Translations under genes and position numbers: made by a program
Shown here: positions 1-6,991 of the stretch, in pieces
Position numbering within the stretch: position 1 is the first letter of the stretch
Layout of the letters: every line of letters begins with the position of its first letter
Assembly (NCBI GenBank): GCA_905197955.1
Contig: CAJKAR010000082.1
Span: 1-8,312, forward strand
DNA length: 8,312 bases
Source: an uncultured Lentisphaeria bacterium
GTDB lineage: Bacteria > Verrucomicrobiota > Lentisphaeria > Victivallales > UBA1829
Reading direction: 5' to 3'
Notes under the pieces: generated by a model
What the model saw: the letters and a program-made list of their open reading frames with translations, nothing else
Told to the model about the DNA's origin: nothing
Databases searched by the model: none

Positions 1-31
1 TACAAATCAGGTGTATTGCGGCTTGGGTCTT

Positions 32-511
32 TTAACTATTGACGACACGATCTAGAATGGTCGGGGCAATCGAAGGAGAAACAACCCGGGAGGCCTTCCT
101 TACTATTTTAGGAGATTCCTGTTCTCCATTCAGTCGAGTATTGAGGCCGTAGAAGCCGCTGGCGATCTTTTCTCTGGCAGGACAGTCAAAATAGATCATT
201 GCAATGTCTGTATTGTTCTGAGGTTTTTTTCCCAGACGGATCGCCAGCTCGTAATTCCAGATGTAATCAAACTGATAAGCGGGTCGTGATGAGTCTGTTG
301 GTCGGCAGAAACTCGGCAGACAGTAGTCCGTGTCGTTGACATACAGTGTATAAGCGGTCCCCATCTGTTTCAGATTGTTGCGACAGGAAATATCGTGTGC
401 TTTTTCCCTGGCTTTGCTCAGTGCCGGCAATAAAATTGAAATTAAAATAACAATGATTGCTATAACAACTAGCAACTCTATCAATGTGAAATTTTTCTGT
501 TTTGAACTCAT
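32..511 (-). CDS. Prepilin-type N-terminal domain protein (pseudopilin-like), short C-terminus
   Basis: 159 residues. Residues 8-31 are a prepilin-type segment: FTLIELL with Glu at the usual fifth position, then a hydrophobic helix ending LLPAL. Proteins of this type are normally cut before the Phe by a prepilin peptidase and placed in the inner membrane or a pseudopilus. The leader is only seven residues and the residue before the cut is Asn, not the usual Gly. C43 (SCRNNLKQM) and C110 (FDCPA) match Cys positions in the two other pilin-like proteins of the window and could form a disulfide. The start overlaps the LacI-family stop by ATGA, and GGGGAG lies 6 bases upstream, so translation is probably coupled. 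The protein ends soon after a PS-x5-LD stretch that matches residues 151-159 of the 228-residue homologue at 3021-3707, so it lacks the last ~60 residues including the H-x-DG-like end. It may be a genuine short form or cut by a late stop codon. The pilin-like class is firm; the role is unknown. Confidence 0.85.
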   Translation of the reverse strand: MSSKQKNFTLIELLVVIAIIVILISILLPALSKAREKAHDISCRNNLKQMGTAYTLYVNDTDYCLPSFCRPTDSSRPAYQFDYIWNYELAIRLGKKPQNNTDIAMIYFDCPAREKIASGFYGLNTRLNGEQESPKIVRKASRVVSPSIAPTILDRVVNS

Positions 512-1566
512 TCTTTTCTCCCCGTTTGTCTTGTTGAATGTTTGATATTGGCAGAGTGCTTCGCCTGTTTTTTTTCTGTGGATTGCCGGATGACAAGTTC
601 GGGTTTGATTCGGATTTTTTCCGGAACGAGAGTCTTGTCATTCATGTGGCGCAGAAGAGATTCGACTGCGGCGCGTCCCAGTTCCTGCGGTTTCTGGTCG
701 AATGTCGTAAGAAAAGGTTCCTGGAACGAAAGGCAGTCAAGATTGCCGAATCCGGAAATGGCAAGATCCTCCGGGATACGGCGTCCCAGTTTTTTGGCCA
801 GACGTCCGAGCTGCAGCGCATAGGAATCGTAAAAGGCGCCGATGCAGGTGACTTCCGGATAGCGGAGCAGAAAATCGCGGATACATTCATCCGGATCCGC
901 ATACCACCATTCGGTTCCGAATTGAATATACTGGCAGTCTGCATGGGCGCTGCAGAAATCCTGAAATCCTTTTTTCCGAAGAGCTGCGGAACTTGCCTGC
1001 GGGGGGCCGCTGTAATAACCGAGTTTCCGATGGCCAAGATGATAAAAATATTCTGCATTCATCCATCCGCCGGCATAGTCATCGGTCCCGACAAAACTGA
1101 CATCGGCAGGAATCTCCCTGTCCATGGTCACGATCGGTATTCCGCATTGGGAAAGTTCATGGAAGAATTCATTATCCGCCGTGTCACAAGGCGGAACGAG
1201 AATCATTCCGTCGACCCGCTGTTCCACGAGTCGGTGAAACAATCCCTGCGCCTCCTCCTGATTGCAGGAGAGAATGACAGGCAGAAAATCATTTTGCCGG
1301 AGGATCTGCTCGATGCTTTTTGTGATCTGCCCGAAGAATGGATCCATGTAGTCCATGATGACTCCGACGAGTCCTGTTTTTCCGGTTCGGATCGCTTTGC
1401 TGAAACGGTTTTCATGATATCCCATTCTCTTTGAGATAGCCATGATTCTGTTCCGCGTTTCCGGCGCAATTTCCCCTTTGCCTTTCATGACGCGTGAGAC
1501 GGTTGAAACGGAAACGCCCGCTTCTCTGGCAATATCTTTCAGATTGACGACAAAACCTGCCGGCAT
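508..1566 (-). CDS. LacI-family transcriptional regulator
   Basis: 352 residues, the usual LacI-family length. Residues 8-55 are the DNA-binding headpiece (LKDIAREAGVSVSTVSRVMK, then GEIAPETRNRI and KRMGYHEN). A hinge follows (NRFSKAIRTGKTGLVGVI), then a periplasmic-binding-protein type sensor of about residues 65-325 with family landmarks: DPFFGQI, VDGMILVPP, PIVTMDRE, VSFVGTDDYAGG, LGHRKLGYYSG and the late PEDLAISGFGNLD stretch. The family mostly represses carbohydrate genes and is released by a sugar ligand; the ligand here cannot be read. The only ATG before the headpiece is at 1566, preceded by AGAGGG 4 bases upstream. The last ~25 residues are a Lys-rich tail beyond the sensor. The gene has a consensus promoter and three operator-like units in its own leader, so autoregulation is likely. 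It is co-transcribed with the downstream pseudopilin gene, which it overlaps by 4 bases. Confidence 0.95.
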   Translation of the reverse strand: MPAGFVVNLKDIAREAGVSVSTVSRVMKGKGEIAPETRNRIMAISKRMGYHENRFSKAIRTGKTGLVGVIMDYMDPFFGQITKSIEQILRQNDFLPVILSCNQEEAQGLFHRLVEQRVDGMILVPPCDTADNEFFHELSQCGIPIVTMDREIPADVSFVGTDDYAGGWMNAEYFYHLGHRKLGYYSGPPQASSAALRKKGFQDFCSAHADCQYIQFGTEWWYADPDECIRDFLLRYPEVTCIGAFYDSYALQLGRLAKKLGRRIPEDLAISGFGNLDCLSFQEPFLTTFDQKPQELGRAAVESLLRHMNDKTLVPEKIRIKPELVIRQSTEKKQAKHSANIKHSTRQTGRKE

Positions 1567-1593
1567 TTTACCCTCTGTCTGTTTCTGTACGCT

Positions 1594-1632
1594 GCAAACC
1601 GTTACCGCAAACCGTTACCGCAAACGATTTGC
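1594..1632 (-). promoter_or_regulatory. Three adjacent 13-bp operator-like units (probable LacI-family sites)
   Basis: The plus strand shows GCAAACCGTTACC at 1594-1606, the identical unit at 1607-1619, and GCAAACGATTTGC at 1620-1632, with no bases between them. The third is a palindrome (GCAAA-N3-TTTGC). Read on the minus strand, all share the half GTTTGC, and each has a CG near the centre, as LacI-family operators commonly do. The block begins about 8 bases after the predicted transcript start of the LacI-family gene, a position where a bound repressor would block early elongation. The match of these sites to this particular LacI protein is inferred from position and sequence type. Confidence 0.75.
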
Positions 1633-1645
1633 TGACTCAATGTTA

Positions 1646-1674
1646 ATTATAACATACAACCCCGGAGATGTCAA
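1646..1674 (-). promoter_or_regulatory. Consensus sigma70-type promoter for the LacI-pseudopilin operon
   Basis: On the minus strand the -35 box is TTGACA (1674-1669) and the -10 box is TATAAT (1651-1646). Both are perfect consensus hexamers and are separated by exactly 17 bases. Transcription should start near 1639, giving a leader of about 73 bases before the ATG at 1566. A fully consensus promoter suggests the operon is strongly transcribed unless repressed, which fits with the operator-like block just downstream. Confidence 0.88.
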
Positions 1675-1755
1675 GAGGGGGAGAAAGAAAAATGGAGATT
1701 TTCCGATGAAATTCAGAAAGACGGAAGGGGAATCGGGATGAATTCTTATATAGAA

Positions 1756-1782
1756 AGTAGTACAATGATTGCTTGTACTACT
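1756..1782. promoter_or_regulatory. Perfect 10-bp inverted repeat, probable site for the GntR/LacI-type regulator
   Basis: AGTAGTACAA (1756-1765) and its exact reverse complement TTGTACTACT (1773-1782) flank a 7-base spacer (TGATTGC). Each arm also contains a small palindrome, GTA-G-TAC and GTA-C-TAC, so the element may be two sites rather than one. GntR-type proteins usually bind GT-N-AC sites, and TTGTAC/GTACAA halves recall those bound by AraR, another GntR/LacI chimera. It lies about 100 to 74 bases upstream of the predicted start for the GntR gene, which would suit activation or looping better than simple occlusion. Assignment to the adjacent regulator is inference. Confidence 0.65.
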
Positions 1783-1799
1783 GAAAAAGAGTTTTTCAG
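1781..1799. repeat. Short A/T-rich hairpin CTGAAAAA-GAG-TTTTTCAG
   Basis: An 8-base perfect inverted repeat with a 3-base loop follows the GntR-site candidate directly, overlapping its last two bases. It is followed on the plus strand by GTTTTTTC. The stem is weak (two G-C pairs) and lies upstream of the predicted GntR promoter, so it is unlikely to be a working terminator for either operon. It may be part of an extended protein-binding region or bent DNA. Confidence 0.4.
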
Positions 1800-1820
1800 G
1801 TTTTTTCTGAGAAAGATCTC

Positions 1821-1849
1821 TTGTTGAACAGAAAAAATTGTCTTATAAT
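1821..1849 (+). promoter_or_regulatory. Probable promoter for the GntR-pseudopilin-hydrolase operon
   Basis: A perfect -10 box TATAAT is at 1844-1849. A partial -35 box TTGTTG at 1821-1826 lies 17 bases upstream; the better-matching TTGAAC at 1824-1829 would leave only 14. Transcription would start near 1856. The weak -35 is consistent with a promoter that needs help from an upstream-bound protein, and a symmetrical site is present at 1756-1782. Confidence 0.6.
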
Positions 1850-1887
1850 ATTACAGAACAAGAGGAAGATCATAGGATTTTGTGGAA

Positions 1888-3024
1888 ATGTCGCCTCAGG
1901 AAAAGATTTGCAGACACATCAGGGAACGGATCGGTTCAGGAGAGTTGAGACCGGGAATGCAGCTGCCGCCGCACCGGGAGCTCAGCCGGCAGTTTTCCGT
2001 TGCCATTACGACCGTGACGCGGGCGGTCAATCGCCTGAAGACGGAAGGTGTGCTGGTCTGCCGGCGCGGACAGGGCACTATTGTAGCCGAGCCGCGGCCT
2101 CCCGAGGTGGAAAAGGATAATCGGCGTGTGATGCTGATCAATCCGCTGAATGAAAAGATCAATCTGACCTTGTCGCAGGCTGTGAACGAGGTTTTTATGG
2201 AGACGGAGTGGAAGGTTGAGACCTATTGTGCCTGTGCGAATCTATCCTGGTATGCGCGTTTTTTACGTGATTGCCATAACAAACCTCCGGCCGGACTTCT
2301 TCTGCTTCCGATTTCACCGAAATTTTTTCAATTTACTCCGGATCTTATGCCGGTTCCAGGGACAAAAACGGTGATCTGGGGTCTTCCTGTGCCGGGGCTG
2401 AAGGCTGACAGCATTTCTGCTTCCCCCTTTGGGGAAGGCATTGTTCTCGGCGATTACATTGCGAGTCGCAAGTTCCGTCGGATTTTGTACATTACACAGG
2501 GGGCCGACATCGGACGGGTGGAACAGGATACGCTCCGTGGAATGGAACAGGTATTCCGGCGTAAAGGAATTCCATTTGGAGCGGAAAACATTCGGAATTA
2601 TCTGGACAGCTATTCTTTTGGTCCGATGCGTGATCCGGAGCGGGGGGCGTTTGAATATACCCTGAAACTGATTCGGGAATCAGAAACGCTGCCGGAACTG
2701 ATGATCGGAGGGCATGATGGGATTACATATGGAATTCTCCGTGCGCTTTTGAGTGCGGGAATTAAGATTCCGGAAGATGTTTCGCTGCTTTCTGCGGAGA
2801 CTGGAAGTGACAGTCCGCTTGTTGCGGTTCCGGGCTATGCGATAACGGCGTTCAACAATATGTATTATCTGCGGACTCGTATCGCGGCGGAACGTCTGCT
2901 GAGCCGTCTGGAGGGGAATAATGATCCTCCCATGCATTACGAGATTATGGGAAGCCTTCTCGAAGGCAACACGGTAAGGAAAATCACAGACAACAATCAG
3001 ATAACAGAGGAGATTGTATTATGA
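1888..3024 (+). CDS. GntR/LacI chimeric transcriptional regulator (AraR-like architecture)
   Basis: 378 residues from the ATG at 1888. Residues 2-68 form a GntR-type winged helix: GELRPGMQLPPHRELSRQFS, then TTVTRAVNRLKTEGVLVCRRGQGTIV. The rest, from about residue 80 (RRVMLINPL), is a LacI/periplasmic-binding type sensor rather than an FCD or UTRA domain; MIGGHDGITYGILRALLSAG followed by IKIPEDVSLLSAE is its characteristic late stretch. This combination is that of AraR, which represses sugar genes and releases DNA on binding its sugar; the ligand here is unknown. A GTG at 1882 in the same frame is an alternative start, but AGGA (1874-1877) is better spaced for the ATG. The gene heads an operon with a pseudopilin gene, overlapping it by ATGA, and a secreted hydrolase gene. 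Confidence 0.93.
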   Translation: MSPQEKICRHIRERIGSGELRPGMQLPPHRELSRQFSVAITTVTRAVNRLKTEGVLVCRRGQGTIVAEPRPPEVEKDNRRVMLINPLNEKINLTLSQAVNEVFMETEWKVETYCACANLSWYARFLRDCHNKPPAGLLLLPISPKFFQFTPDLMPVPGTKTVIWGLPVPGLKADSISASPFGEGIVLGDYIASRKFRRILYITQGADIGRVEQDTLRGMEQVFRRKGIPFGAENIRNYLDSYSFGPMRDPERGAFEYTLKLIRESETLPELMIGGHDGITYGILRALLSAGIKIPEDVSLLSAETGSDSPLVAVPGYAITAFNNMYYLRTRIAAERLLSRLEGNNDPPMHYEIMGSLLEGNTVRKITDNNQITEEIVL

Positions 3025-3707
3025 GGCGATCCGTTTTTACATTGATAGAGCTGCTTATAGTAATTGCAATTATTGCAATTCTTGCATCACTTCTTCTTCC
3101 GGCATTGAATTCAGCAAGAGAAAAAGCCAGAGACGTATCCTGTCTTAACAATTTAAAACAGATTCACAGTTTCATGCAGCTGTATGTCGCGGATCATGAC
3201 GATATGCTTCCGTCCTATACCAAGAACGAAAAGAATGCGAAATGTCAGGATGTATTCATGCGGTATTATAAACCGGGAACCGAGATTAAAGATCTCTGCC
3301 ACTGGAACTCGAAAACGGTTCGTCCTTATCCGGTTTTTGCCTGTCCGTCCACACGGTTTGTCGGGAAGGATAGCTCCAACTGGACGCAGTTTTATGGACC
3401 GAATCTGTATGCGATCAGTGCTAGCAGTGATGTTCCTCCTTATCCAAGAAAATTGACGCGGATTCGTCAGCCGTCGAAACGAGCTTTTTTCCTGGACATT
3501 GACAAAAAGGGATCTTGGAAATCTGGATGTGGATCTTCAAAATCGTGGCTTCGTACTGCCGACGGATGGCCATATCGTCATCAGAATTACACATCGATAA
3601 ATGTCGTCTATGTTACAGGCCATGCCGGAAGTGTGAGGGAAGCGGCAGTCCCGGAGGGAAACTGGTCGCCAAGAGGCGGAGAGTTCTGGTGTGTGGGGAA
3701 TGAATGA
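3021..3707 (+). CDS. Prepilin-type N-terminal domain protein (pseudopilin-like)
   Basis: 228 residues. Residues 6-29 are a prepilin-type segment (FTLIELL, hydrophobic helix, LLPAL) after a five-residue leader whose last residue is Val instead of Gly. A globular domain follows with C41 (SCLNNLKQI) and C108 (FACPS), the pair shared with the other pilin-like proteins here; it has six Cys in all. Near the C-terminus, H187 and INVVYVTGHAGSV form a diverged version of the H-X9-DG end common in PVC pilin-like proteins: eleven residues separate the His from TG, and Asp is replaced by Thr. The start overlaps the stop of the regulator by ATGA, and GAGGAG at 3007-3012 gives a good ribosome site. The product is probably an inner-membrane or pseudopilus subunit. 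Its position between regulator and secreted hydrolase suggests a job tied to use of one polysaccharide, but no function is shown by sequence. Confidence 0.9.
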   Translation: MRRSVFTLIELLIVIAIIAILASLLLPALNSAREKARDVSCLNNLKQIHSFMQLYVADHDDMLPSYTKNEKNAKCQDVFMRYYKPGTEIKDLCHWNSKTVRPYPVFACPSTRFVGKDSSNWTQFYGPNLYAISASSDVPPYPRKLTRIRQPSKRAFFLDIDKKGSWKSGCGSSKSWLRTADGWPYRHQNYTSINVVYVTGHAGSVREAAVPEGNWSPRGGEFWCVGNE

Positions 3708-3731
3708 TCTCATTTCGGAAATACGAATTAC

Positions 3732-3740
3732 AGAGGAGGT
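3732..3740 (+). promoter_or_regulatory. Ribosome binding site deciding the start of the hydrolase gene
   Basis: AGAGGAGGT ends 5 bases before the ATG at 3746, a near-perfect Shine-Dalgarno site. It selects 3746 over the in-frame ATG at 3704, which overlaps the pseudopilin stop codon as ATGA. The protein from 3746 starts directly with a standard signal peptide. Confidence 0.85.
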
Positions 3741-3745
3741 ATTTT

Positions 3746-6700
3746 ATGAAAAAAACAGTGGCCGCGTTGCTTGCGCTCGTTTTTATGGCTGGGAGTGTGA
3801 CCGCGGATTTGCCGGAAGGTTTTCAGATGAGTCGGTATGGAGTCCTCCGGTTTGGAAGTTCCAAATTTCAAATTCTGTCTCACGACACCGGCTGGAGTCC
3901 GCAAATGAACAGCAACTGGAAAAATATTCAGATCAGAGACTGCACTTCCGGAAAGAATCTGACAGCCAGAACCAGTATTGGTACCGCCTCGGTTTCCATT
4001 ACATCGGAGTTCCGCAGTCTTTCCCGTGATACCGTTTTTTCCGATTGGAGATTTCTCTTTTCCGAAGAAACAAATTTAAACAATCTTTCCGGTTCTCTGA
4101 CCATTCCAACAACGGTACAACGGCTGGAAATCAATGGAAAATCGTATCTTCAACCGGAAAAATTTGATCCGAAACGTTATCAAGTCAAGGTCAAAGGTGT
4201 AACATCACTCAAGTTTGAATATTCCACAGGACGATTTGTCACCATTCGTCCAAAGTTTCCTCTTGAGATTCTGATTCAGGACAATCGGAACTTCAACGGA
4301 TCCGATTTTGACATTCGTTTTCCTTTCACGCCAGGTCCCCGGAAAATAAAACAAAGTGCTCTCTCTCTGAGTTTTCAACTGGAGACGGCGGTATCCGATT
4401 CCGTGGATCTCTCCCATGTCGTGAATCAGAATTTTTCTAAAATGACCGGAAGTGGTACACCATCAGGGAAATTGGTTTATGAAGGATTGGAATTCGAACT
4501 GGCATCTCCAGCAGCAACTCGCGGAAAAAATGTTGTTGTATTAGAGGGAGCATCTCGTAAAACGGGCGGGATTGGACGTTTCACAGTTTCTTTCCCGGGG
4601 AAGGGAAAGAGCGGAGCCTTGAATCTGCTGCATACGGCAAAGGGAGGTGTTGGAGTGCAGAGAGAGATTGGAACGATTCTGGTACGGTACAAAGCTGCAC
4701 CGGAACAGAAGATCAAAGTGTTTTTCGGTCGGGATGTCGGAGAGTGGCAGCATCCGGAGCGTCTGAAAAACGGAGACGTCGTCTGGATTTCCGAAGAGTC
4801 CGGATGCGGACTTTACGCCTCCTCATTTCCCCTGAAAAATACGGATCCGCTTTCCGCAACTTTTGAGGTGACAGAGCCCGGTTTTATCTGGATGGTTTCC
4901 GCGGTTACTTTAACGGATCAACCGGTCAGTTTCAACACGGTCATTATGAAAGACTTTGTTCGGAAAGCAGATCGCCAGTGGCTTCCGCTGAATTTCAAAA
5001 ATAAAGTGATTCCGGGAAGTCCGCTGGATTTTTCCTTCCTGAAAAATGATGCTCCCGCCGGGAAGTACGGACAGGTTGTGAAAGCTGCCGATGGTACTCT
5101 CACTTTTGAAAAAGCACCGGACCGACGACTGAAATTATTCGGAGTCAATCTCTGTTTTTCCGCAAATTATCCGACAAAGGAGGTTGCGGACGCTCTTGCG
5201 GAGAACCTTCAACGGGCCGGTTATAATTCAGTCCGCTTTCATCATGCCGATGATTTGATGGTCAAGCGGAAAAGCGCCGACAGTACAACGCTTGATCCGG
5301 AAAAAATAGATCGTCTGGATTATCTATTCCATGCACTGAAAAAACGCGGTTTTTATATGACAATAGATTTTTATTCTTCTAGAACAATCCGTCGGGGTGA
5401 CGGGATCCCGGGAATGAAAGAGGGATCAGGGGATGTATTTAAGGCGCTGATTCCGATTTCTCCCGAACTGATGGAAAACTGGAAAAAATATGTCCGTGCA
5501 TGGATGACGCATAAGAATCCCTACACAGGCATGACCTGGGCGGAAGATCCCGCTCTGTACTGTGTGAATCTGGTGAATGAGGATTTACTGACCGGATACT
5601 GGTCGAAAACTCCTGCCGCAGTCAAACTGTATGCGCAGGCGTTTGAAAAGTGGAAAACAGAGCATAATTGCAGAAATGCAAAAATGAGCAATGATGATTT
5701 GAAATTCAAACAGTTCTTATATGAAGTTCAAACGAAAAGTCTTTCGGAACAGCGTCGCTTTGCAAGAGAGGAACTTGGAATGAAAGCGCTGTTTACAAGT
5801 ATGAATCATGCGGTTGATCCGTTTCAGACGATTCTTCGCGGGAGATTCGATGTCGTGGACAATCATCTATATCACGATCATCCGAGTTATCCGGAAAGAG
5901 CATGGAGTCTGCCGTCCGCATTCATGCAGAGGTCTGCTATTGAAACTTATGCAACTCTTCCGGCGAAACTCATGCCGACCCGTGTTTTCGGTCTTCCTTT
6001 CCTTGTTACGGAGTACAATTATTGTTATCCGAATCGTTACCGTTCGGAAGCCGGCCCGTTGATGGGCGGATATGCCTCTTTACAGGATTGGGATGCCATT
6101 TATCGTTTTGCATGGGCGCATGACATTCGAAAAATCGAAACGCAGGTGCGGATTGAGGGATTTGATATCGCTGGAGATCCGATCGCACAGCTTTCAGATC
6201 GTATTACCGCAGTGGCATTTCTTCGTGGAGATGTCAAAGCGGCTCCACGGAAATATGCAATCAATATGAGCGAAAAGTTCTTTGATACATCTGAAGTTTT
6301 CGGCAGTTATCCCAGAGATTTTCTGAAGCTGGGATTGATTGCTCAAATCGGCAGTACGCTGGAGGCATCGAAGACGCAGAGGAAACAGATTCAGGTTTTT
6401 GATTCGCCAGGAAAGCTGGCTCCTGCATCCGTTCGCGATCGGCTGGATGCGGAACGCTGGAAAGAGGTTCTTGAGGGGGAAACGGCAGTCAGCAGTACCG
6501 GAGAGATCCGTTTGGAGAGGAAGAGCAGGAGTCTGCTTCTTGCCGTGCCGAGAACAGAGTCTGTTACAACCGGACAGAATTCATTTGTCGGACGATTTTT
6601 GAACCTGGATCAGGTGAGTTGTTTTCTGACGGTGGCGGCGATCTCTCTGGATAAGAAGCCTCTGGAGTCGAGTAGGAGCATTCTCCTTCTGCATTTGACC

Positions 6701-6961
6701 AATGTCAACAACAGCAACAGCGTTTTTGGGAATCAGCAGATGACTCTGCTGCGCAGCAATGGTTCTCTGCCGTATCTGTTGCAGAGAGGAAGTGCGGTAG
6801 TTACTTTGAAGTCGCCTTACGACTACCGGATTACCGCTCTGAGTGCAGATGGCGCTCCTCTTGGAATCATTCAGGGAAGACGCTCCGGCAATGGATTTGT
6901 TTTCAAAGTCGATACCGGATGTTTCAAGGGCGGAGTGATGGCTTATCATCTGACGCGCTGA
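3746..6961 (+). CDS. Large secreted glycoside hydrolase, clan GH-A (GH5-like) barrel
   Basis: 1071 residues. Residues 1-20 are a signal peptide with a Lys-Lys start, a hydrophobic core and a VTA cleavage site. Residues ~21-450 are beta-rich and not recognised. Residues ~460-835 read as a (beta/alpha)8 barrel of clan GH-A: GVNLCFSANYP, AGYNSVRFHHADD (R497, H499-H500), then VNLVNED with the Asn-Glu pair expected of the acid/base (E612), DNHLYHDHP (H707, Y709), and LVTEYNY with the expected nucleophile (E756). Clan GH-A enzymes cleave beta-glycosidic bonds with retention. Residues ~840-1071 look like beta-sandwich accessory domains (TGEIRLE, LLLAVPRTES). No dockerin, LPXTG-type sorting signal or C-terminal anchor is seen. 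It is probably exported by Sec to degrade a plant or mucin polysaccharide; substrate and GH family cannot be set from sequence alone. It is the last gene of the GntR operon, 38 bases after the pseudopilin gene. Confidence 0.87.
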   Translation: MKKTVAALLALVFMAGSVTADLPEGFQMSRYGVLRFGSSKFQILSHDTGWSPQMNSNWKNIQIRDCTSGKNLTARTSIGTASVSITSEFRSLSRDTVFSDWRFLFSEETNLNNLSGSLTIPTTVQRLEINGKSYLQPEKFDPKRYQVKVKGVTSLKFEYSTGRFVTIRPKFPLEILIQDNRNFNGSDFDIRFPFTPGPRKIKQSALSLSFQLETAVSDSVDLSHVVNQNFSKMTGSGTPSGKLVYEGLEFELASPAATRGKNVVVLEGASRKTGGIGRFTVSFPGKGKSGALNLLHTAKGGVGVQREIGTILVRYKAAPEQKIKVFFGRDVGEWQHPERLKNGDVVWISEESGCGLYASSFPLKNTDPLSATFEVTEPGFIWMVSAVTLTDQPVSFNTVIMKDFVRKADRQWLPLNFKNKVIPGSPLDFSFLKNDAPAGKYGQVVKAADGTLTFEKAPDRRLKLFGVNLCFSANYPTKEVADALAENLQRAGYNSVRFHHADDLMVKRKSADSTTLDPEKIDRLDYLFHALKKRGFYMTIDFYSSRTIRRGDGIPGMKEGSGDVFKALIPISPELMENWKKYVRAWMTHKNPYTGMTWAEDPALYCVNLVNEDLLTGYWSKTPAAVKLYAQAFEKWKTEHNCRNAKMSNDDLKFKQFLYEVQTKSLSEQRRFAREELGMKALFTSMNHAVDPFQTILRGRFDVVDNHLYHDHPSYPERAWSLPSAFMQRSAIETYATLPAKLMPTRVFGLPFLVTEYNYCYPNRYRSEAGPLMGGYASLQDWDAIYRFAWAHDIRKIETQVRIEGFDIAGDPIAQLSDRITAVAFLRGDVKAAPRKYAINMSEKFFDTSEVFGSYPRDFLKLGLIAQIGSTLEASKTQRKQIQVFDSPGKLAPASVRDRLDAERWKEVLEGETAVSSTGEIRLERKSRSLLLAVPRTESVTTGQNSFVGRFLNLDQVSCFLTVAAISLDKKPLESSRSILLLHLTNVNNSNSVFGNQQMTLLRSNGSLPYLLQRGSAVVTLKSPYDYRITALSADGAPLGIIQGRRSGNGFVFKVDTGCFKGGVMAYHLTR

Positions 6962-6991
6962 GCTTACCGGAAAAAATCATTTTGCGGCATG

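Larger units (their letters stand above)
1567..1881. other. Divergent intergenic control region
   Basis: This 315-base gap separates the minus-strand LacI operon from the plus-strand GntR operon. It contains, left to right, the LacI leader with three 13-bp operator-like units, a consensus minus-strand promoter, a purine-rich stretch with no recognised site (about 1675-1755), a perfect inverted repeat, a small A/T hairpin, and the plus-strand promoter. I see no convincing gene in it. The two promoters are far enough apart (about 150 bases between their -35 boxes) to be controlled separately. Confidence 0.8.

Noticed and set aside
538..1434. Long plus-strand open frame (298 codons) opposite the LacI gene
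   Set aside because: It is antisense to a clear LacI-family protein, has no recognisable domain or ribosome site, and arises from codon bias on the opposite strand.
1594..1632. CRISPR-like tandem repeat
   Set aside because: Three 13-bp units with no spacers, at a promoter-proximal position, fit operators and not an array.
1706..1741. 11-codon frame in the intergenic region preceded by GGAG, as a leader peptide
   Set aside because: It lies upstream of the predicted GntR promoter, so it would not be transcribed with that gene, and shows no attenuator structure.
1781..1808. Rho-independent terminator (hairpin plus T-run)
   Set aside because: The stem is nearly all A-T and lies upstream of the GntR promoter with no transcript expected to end there.
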